Shown piece after piece: positions 34,856 to 38,438 of a stretch of DNA of 38,438 nt. Origin of the DNA: Sulfurimonadaceae bacterium. Lineage in GTDB: Bacteria > Campylobacterota > Campylobacteria > Campylobacterales > Sulfurimonadaceae. The stretch is taken from positions 4,223 to 42,660 of the forward strand of contig JADGDM010000004.1 of assembly GCA_016744905.1 (NCBI GenBank), written 5' to 3'. Position 1 is the first letter of the stretch. Every line of letters starts with the position of its first letter. The notes beneath the pieces are model-generated. The model saw only the letters and a program-made list of their open reading frames with translations, searched no databases and had not been told where the DNA came from. Made by a program: the position numbers and the translations under genes.

Positions 34856-37800
34856 TTAATTCCGTACACATCTAAGTACGCCTGAACTGTTCGTTTTAAT
34901 CAACTCTCCAGTTCTAAAGTCAACCATCATCGTATGTGTTGGATACTCATACGTATTTTCACCATAAAGTGCAGTGGATACAGTAACAACCTCTCTTGTA
35001 CAGAAAATATCTTGTTGCTTTTCTTGAAATTCACTGTAATGAAAAGTACTGCTACCGTAATTGACAATACTTAGCACCTCGCGTGGTGATGGCATTCGCC
35101 AATCACTGTACCCCCCATGATTAAGTTCACTACATGCATTGTCCCTACCATTTAATTTTGCCTTATAATCACGTTCAAGATTTGAGTCTTGCCAGATCAG
35201 TTTTGTTCGGTTATCTTGCAACATTTTTTCACTCGGCGCCCCACTGCTTGTCACATTAGTAAACGCTGCTACAAGACCATTTTCTTCTTCACCATCATCT
35301 TTACTGCGTTGTGAAACCGTCTGTCCCGTCGCTAAAAGATCATAACTTTTATACAGTTGCCTACTGTACTTGTTGTATCCTACACCTGCTTCTGGTATCA
35401 GACCAAACATATCTTCAATGCTCACCTGATCTGAAAAAGAGACGTAAGTCTCTCGAGCTTTTAGCCGCGTTGTATTATCTGTTCCATAAAGATTAATAGT
35501 ATGTCGATTGTAGCGTGGCGTATAGTCTATCGTCATACTTTCATTAAAACTAGCAAGACCTTCTAGATTAAAATGCTTGGTAAAATCAGACCCAACCGTG
35601 CTCTCATTAATATCTTTAGAATAGTAGATGAAAAGACGATCATCATTTAAATCAGCTGTACCTGCGTCATCATAACTCACTGCGTTTTTAATATAAAAAT
35701 TCTGATTATACACAGGCTGAATCCTCAAACTTAGCACTTTTTCAATGCTGTTCACCCCGTCATCAATCGTGACTCCATATCTATAGATTTTACCCGCAGG
35801 AGCATCATCATGAAGCAATCCATAAACACTAAATTGCTTATCACCTTCTCTTCTTGTGGAAAGATTTAAATCTACATCTTGGCTTGTAATGCTAAAGTTG
35901 ACGATAGCCGTATCACTATCTTCTATATCAATAAGTAGATTGACACTGTCGTTCACATCAACATTAAAATCCAAACCTCCAGCAATATATGGTGCATTAT
36001 CAACAGGTGTAATATTGATGATCATATCCACAGTATTAGAGAACTCGCCCAGAGCGTCCTTAGCATAAAAAGGTATCCTAAACTCACCAGCCGTATCGGC
36101 TAGAATTTTTAAATCAATATCAGAACATTTATGACTGTCCAGATCACTCTGTTCAAAAACGAATCCTTCTGGTATACCATAAACGGTACATTTGATACTA
36201 AATTTATGCGTGTTATCATCTACCGGGAAAAAGCTTACTCTGACATCTCTATCGGAAGATGATTCGATATAATTCAGTTCGATATACTCTAAAACTGGTC
36301 CATCGTTCACAGGTATAATATCTATCTTAACTCTCTTTTCCTCGCTCCATAACGCTCCGTCAGAGACACGATAAGTAAACTCATCATAACCATTTTCATT
36401 GTTGATGGTGTTGTATCTAAAACTTCCATCTGTTGCAAAACTACTAATTCTTCCCTTGCTCGGATATGCTACTATCTCAAATACTAGGGAATCTGATTCA
36501 GGGTCCTCTCCAAGTAGAACTGAGGTAAAGTGATCATCTTCATCAACGCTATAGGTATCTGTCGTAGCAGTTGGGGCATCATTTTCATCAATTAAAACGA
36601 TAACTATGTCTGCATAGTTACTGCTTCCCGCACTGTTGATGGCATGTACGCTTAAGAATATAACTGGGAATGTCTCATAATCCAACTCTGCTTGATCTGA
36701 AACACTTATATCGCCATCAATAGATATCTCAAAGTAATCACTACCTGATCCATTCAATTCCATTGAAATAATGCTGCTGTCTCCACTTTCAAGGACAGTA
36801 ACAGAAGCAAACAAATCTCCCGTAGCCGCATGCTCAAAAAGTGTTGCATTTAAGTCAGCAAGTGTTGCTGTAGCATCGGCTATATTGTTCACATTGATAC
36901 TCAATTCAGCACTCAGACTCTCTCCCGCTTCATTACTTGCATAAACATCAAGAGCGTAACTGACTGCTGTCTCATAATCCAGTGTGCTGCCTATCGAAAC
37001 ACGCACTTCGGCATCAGCATTCACACTGAAGTTTTCACTGCCCTCTCCACTTAAACGATAGCTAGCGATTGCGCTGTCTCCAGCATCACTAATAACTACC
37101 ATACCAAGCAAGGTATCAGTAGATGCATCTTCATCAACACTTAATGTCGGTGTTATTCCTAATGTTGGAACAGACTCCGCAATATTGTTAATGTTAATCA
37201 CTACTGCTTGCTCTACCTCATGTAGACCGTCTGTAGCAATAACACTAAAACTATAACTCTGCTTATTTTCATAGTCTGCTGGTGTATCAAATTTCACCAC
37301 ATTTTCAAGAATATTCATCAAATCAGCGTCTGCACCTACTTTTAAAGAGAAGGTCACATTATCTGAGCTGTCATCATCAAAGGCATTAAGAGTAATGGCA
37401 TTTTCTAAATTTTCATCCACACTCACTGTGTAAGACCCAATAAAAAGAGGTGCAAACTCATTGACATCTTCAATATTAATGCTTATCGATTGCTCCATCT
37501 GATGTCCAACCCCATCATCTACCCTAACGATTAGACTGTATTGGGTTTTGTCTTCAAAGTTTGGTAAACTCAAAAAGCTTACTAATCCACTACCGGCATC
37601 TATCTCAAAAGCCAACTGATCAGCACCGCCTATAAGGCTGTATGTTAATGTAGCCGCATTGCTGTCTTCTGCATCAATATCAATGGCTATGCTCTGATTT
37701 TCTAGAACCGTTACAGTAGCACTTGAGGTGAACGAGAGGTTTTCACTCGTATCGTTAATATTAAGTACCGTGATAGTTACTGCCTGTTCTACTGGCGTTC

Positions 37801-38438
37801 CTCCATCACTCACTCTTGCCATAAAGGTATAGCTTCTCTGCTCTTCGATCTCATAATCAGGCGCAACTATAAAAGTAATCACACCACTCTCAGTGTTAAT
37901 ATTAAAATCAGCACTATCACCACCAGAGATAGAGTAATTGAGTGTATCTCCTACATCCGCATCGCTGGCACTTAGTGTCAGCGCGCTGGTCTGGTTTTCA
38001 TACACTGAGACAGAAGCTGAACTATTAAACAGAGGTGCATTATCATTTATATCGCTTAAATTAACAGTGATGTTCTGAATACGTGTATTGTTTGAGCTGT
38101 CTTTTGCTGTGACGTTTATTGAGTAACTCTCTTTTGTCTCAAAGTCAGGCGCATTTTTAAAGCTCAGCGCGCTACCAGCAAGCGTAAACAGACCAGCGTC
38201 AGTTCCACCTAGAGTCAGTGTTGCACTGGCATCATCCGTTGTAACATTTCCTACAACTGTCTGCTCTTCATTTACAGTAAATGTTGCAGAGCTTGTAAAG
38301 CTTGGTGCCACTTCATCCATGTCTATTAAATTAACAGTAATGTTCTGAATACGTGTATTGTTTGAGCTGTCTTTTGCTGTGACGTTTATTGAGTAACTCT
38401 CTTTTGTCTCAAAGTCAGGCGCATTTTTAAAGCTCAGC
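34856..38438 (-). CDS. Giant cadherin-repeat surface protein with a C-terminal DUF1566 domain (5' end outside window)
   Basis: The frame is open to the window edge; the first Met in the window (38320) is internal, so at least 1190 residues are seen without the N terminus. Six cadherin-type repeats of ~90-100 residues can be followed, with calcium-binding-like motifs such as DINDNAPLF, DVNEFAPLF and DENDAPT, and recurring A-x-DYE/PDFE segments. Next come a cadherin-like/tandem-95 unit (SVDEDDHFTSVLLGEDPESD) and two less regular beta domains. The last ~140 residues are a DUF1566-like module (DNRTKLIWQDSNLE, DWRMPSPREVLSIV, GVLRCVRN). Calcium-stiffened repeats suggest a long surface adhesin. Export route and signal are beyond the window. 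The next gene encodes a separate small DUF1566 protein. Confidence 0.85.
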   Translation of the reverse strand, partial: LSFKNAPDFETKESYSINVTAKDSSNNTRIQNITVNLIDMDEVAPSFTSSATFTVNEEQTVVGNVTTDDASATLTLGGTDAGLFTLAGSALSFKNAPDFETKESYSINVTAKDSSNNTRIQNITVNLSDINDNAPLFNSSASVSVYENQTSALTLSASDADVGDTLNYSISGGDSADFNINTESGVITFIVAPDYEIEEQRSYTFMARVSDGGTPVEQAVTITVLNINDTSENLSFTSSATVTVLENQSIAIDIDAEDSNAATLTYSLIGGADQLAFEIDAGSGLVSFLSLPNFEDKTQYSLIVRVDDGVGHQMEQSISINIEDVNEFAPLFIGSYTVSVDENLENAITLNAFDDDSSDNVTFSLKVGADADLMNILENVVKFDTPADYENKQSYSFSVIATDGLHEVEQAVVININNIAESVPTLGITPTLSVDEDASTDTLLGMVVISDAGDSAIASYRLSGEGSENFSVNADAEVRVSIGSTLDYETAVSYALDVYASNEAGESLSAELSINVNNIADATATLADLNATLFEHAATGDLFASVTVLESGDSSIISMELNGSGSDYFEISIDGDISVSDQAELDYETFPVIFLSVHAINSAGSSNYADIVIVLIDENDAPTATTDTYSVDEDDHFTSVLLGEDPESDSLVFEIVAYPSKGRISSFATDGSFRYNTINNENGYDEFTYRVSDGALWSEEKRVKIDIIPVNDGPVLEYIELNYIESSSDRDVRVSFFPVDDNTHKFSIKCTVYGIPEGFVFEQSDLDSHKCSDIDLKILADTAGEFRIPFYAKDALGEFSNTVDMIINITPVDNAPYIAGGLDFNVDVNDSVNLLIDIEDSDTAIVNFSITSQDVDLNLSTRREGDKQFSVYGLLHDDAPAGKIYRYGVTIDDGVNSIEKVLSLRIQPVYNQNFYIKNAVSYDDAGTADLNDDRLFIYYSKDINESTVGSDFTKHFNLEGLASFNESMTIDYTPRYNRHTINLYGTDNTTRLKARETYVSFSDQVSIEDMFGLIPEAGVGYNKYSRQLYKSYDLLATGQTVSQRSKDDGEEENGLVAAFTNVTSSGAPSEKMLQDNRTKLIWQDSNLERDYKAKLNGRDNACSELNHGGYSDWRMPSPREVLSIVNYGSSTFHYSEFQEKQQDIFCTREVVTVSTALYGENTYEYPTHTMMVDFRTGELIKTNSSGVLRCVRN
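38061..38438 (-). repeat. Near-identical 270-bp tandem repeat in the cadherin gene
   Basis: Bases 38061-38168 and 38331-38438 are identical except for one position (38069 g, 38339 a). The period is 270 bp, exactly 90 codons. The second copy runs off the window, so the array probably continues. Other cadherin units in the gene are much more diverged at DNA level, so this is a recent expansion. Confidence 0.9.

Noticed and set aside
38061-38438. Direct repeat as an insertion-sequence or phage boundary
   Set aside because: The period is exactly 90 codons within one open cadherin frame; no transposase or inverted termini are present.

Overview
The window reads as a chromosomal segment of a free-living Campylobacterota (Epsilonproteobacteria), probably a Sulfurimonas/Sulfurovum-like lineage. 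The support is AT-rich sequence with dense gene packing, the kdsA-ribH-nusB order known from Helicobacter, the lon-bamD / fliW arrangement known from Campylobacter, a futalosine-pathway menaquinone gene (mqnC), prepilins with Ala before the FTxxE motif, and abundant sensory phosphorelay and multihaem cytochrome genes. No rRNA, tRNA, CRISPR array, transposase or phage gene was seen. No gene-free stretch exceeds about 185 bp.

Layout. (1) 2-1735 is the 3' part of uvrC. (2) 1810-8109 is a four-gene signalling operon: a single-PAS protein, an acidic scaffold-like protein with one intact and one degenerate Hpt domain, a large membrane hybrid histidine kinase with an NIT sensor, and a single-domain CheY-like regulator. 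Together these can form a complete His-Asp-His-Asp phosphorelay. (3) 8148-11387 (minus) is bamD-lon, divergent from fliW (11494-11874). (4) 12026-19165 holds a 1689-residue secreted protein followed by three overlapping pilin/pseudopilin-like genes, which looks like a filament-plus-tip-adhesin locus. (5) 19246-19788 is a long-form ribosome hibernation factor with a perfect palindrome over its promoter, convergent with recG. (6) 19834-28105 (minus) reads kdsA, ribH, nusB, a 12-haem membrane-anchored cytochrome, mqnC, an M16-fold protein lacking the zinc motif, a strong hairpin, then recG. (7) 28221-34183 (minus) is a tight four-gene operon: M20 carboxypeptidase, two different ATP-grasp ligases, and an M14 zinc carboxypeptidase with no signal peptide. 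(8) 34366-38438 (minus) is a giant cadherin-repeat surface protein, running off the window, followed by a small secreted protein; both carry a DUF1566-like C-terminal module.

The best candidate for an undescribed system is region 7. Two peptide-bond-forming (ATP-grasp) enzymes and two peptide-bond-cleaving carboxypeptidases share one transcript, which suggests reversible addition and removal of amino acids on an unidentified peptide or protein, or synthesis and recycling of a small peptide. Its substrate cannot be read from the sequence. A second striking signal is the palindromic octamer AGCGCGCT, present 14 times, always inside genes, where well under one copy is expected by base composition.

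All functional calls come from motif recognition by eye; no database search was run.
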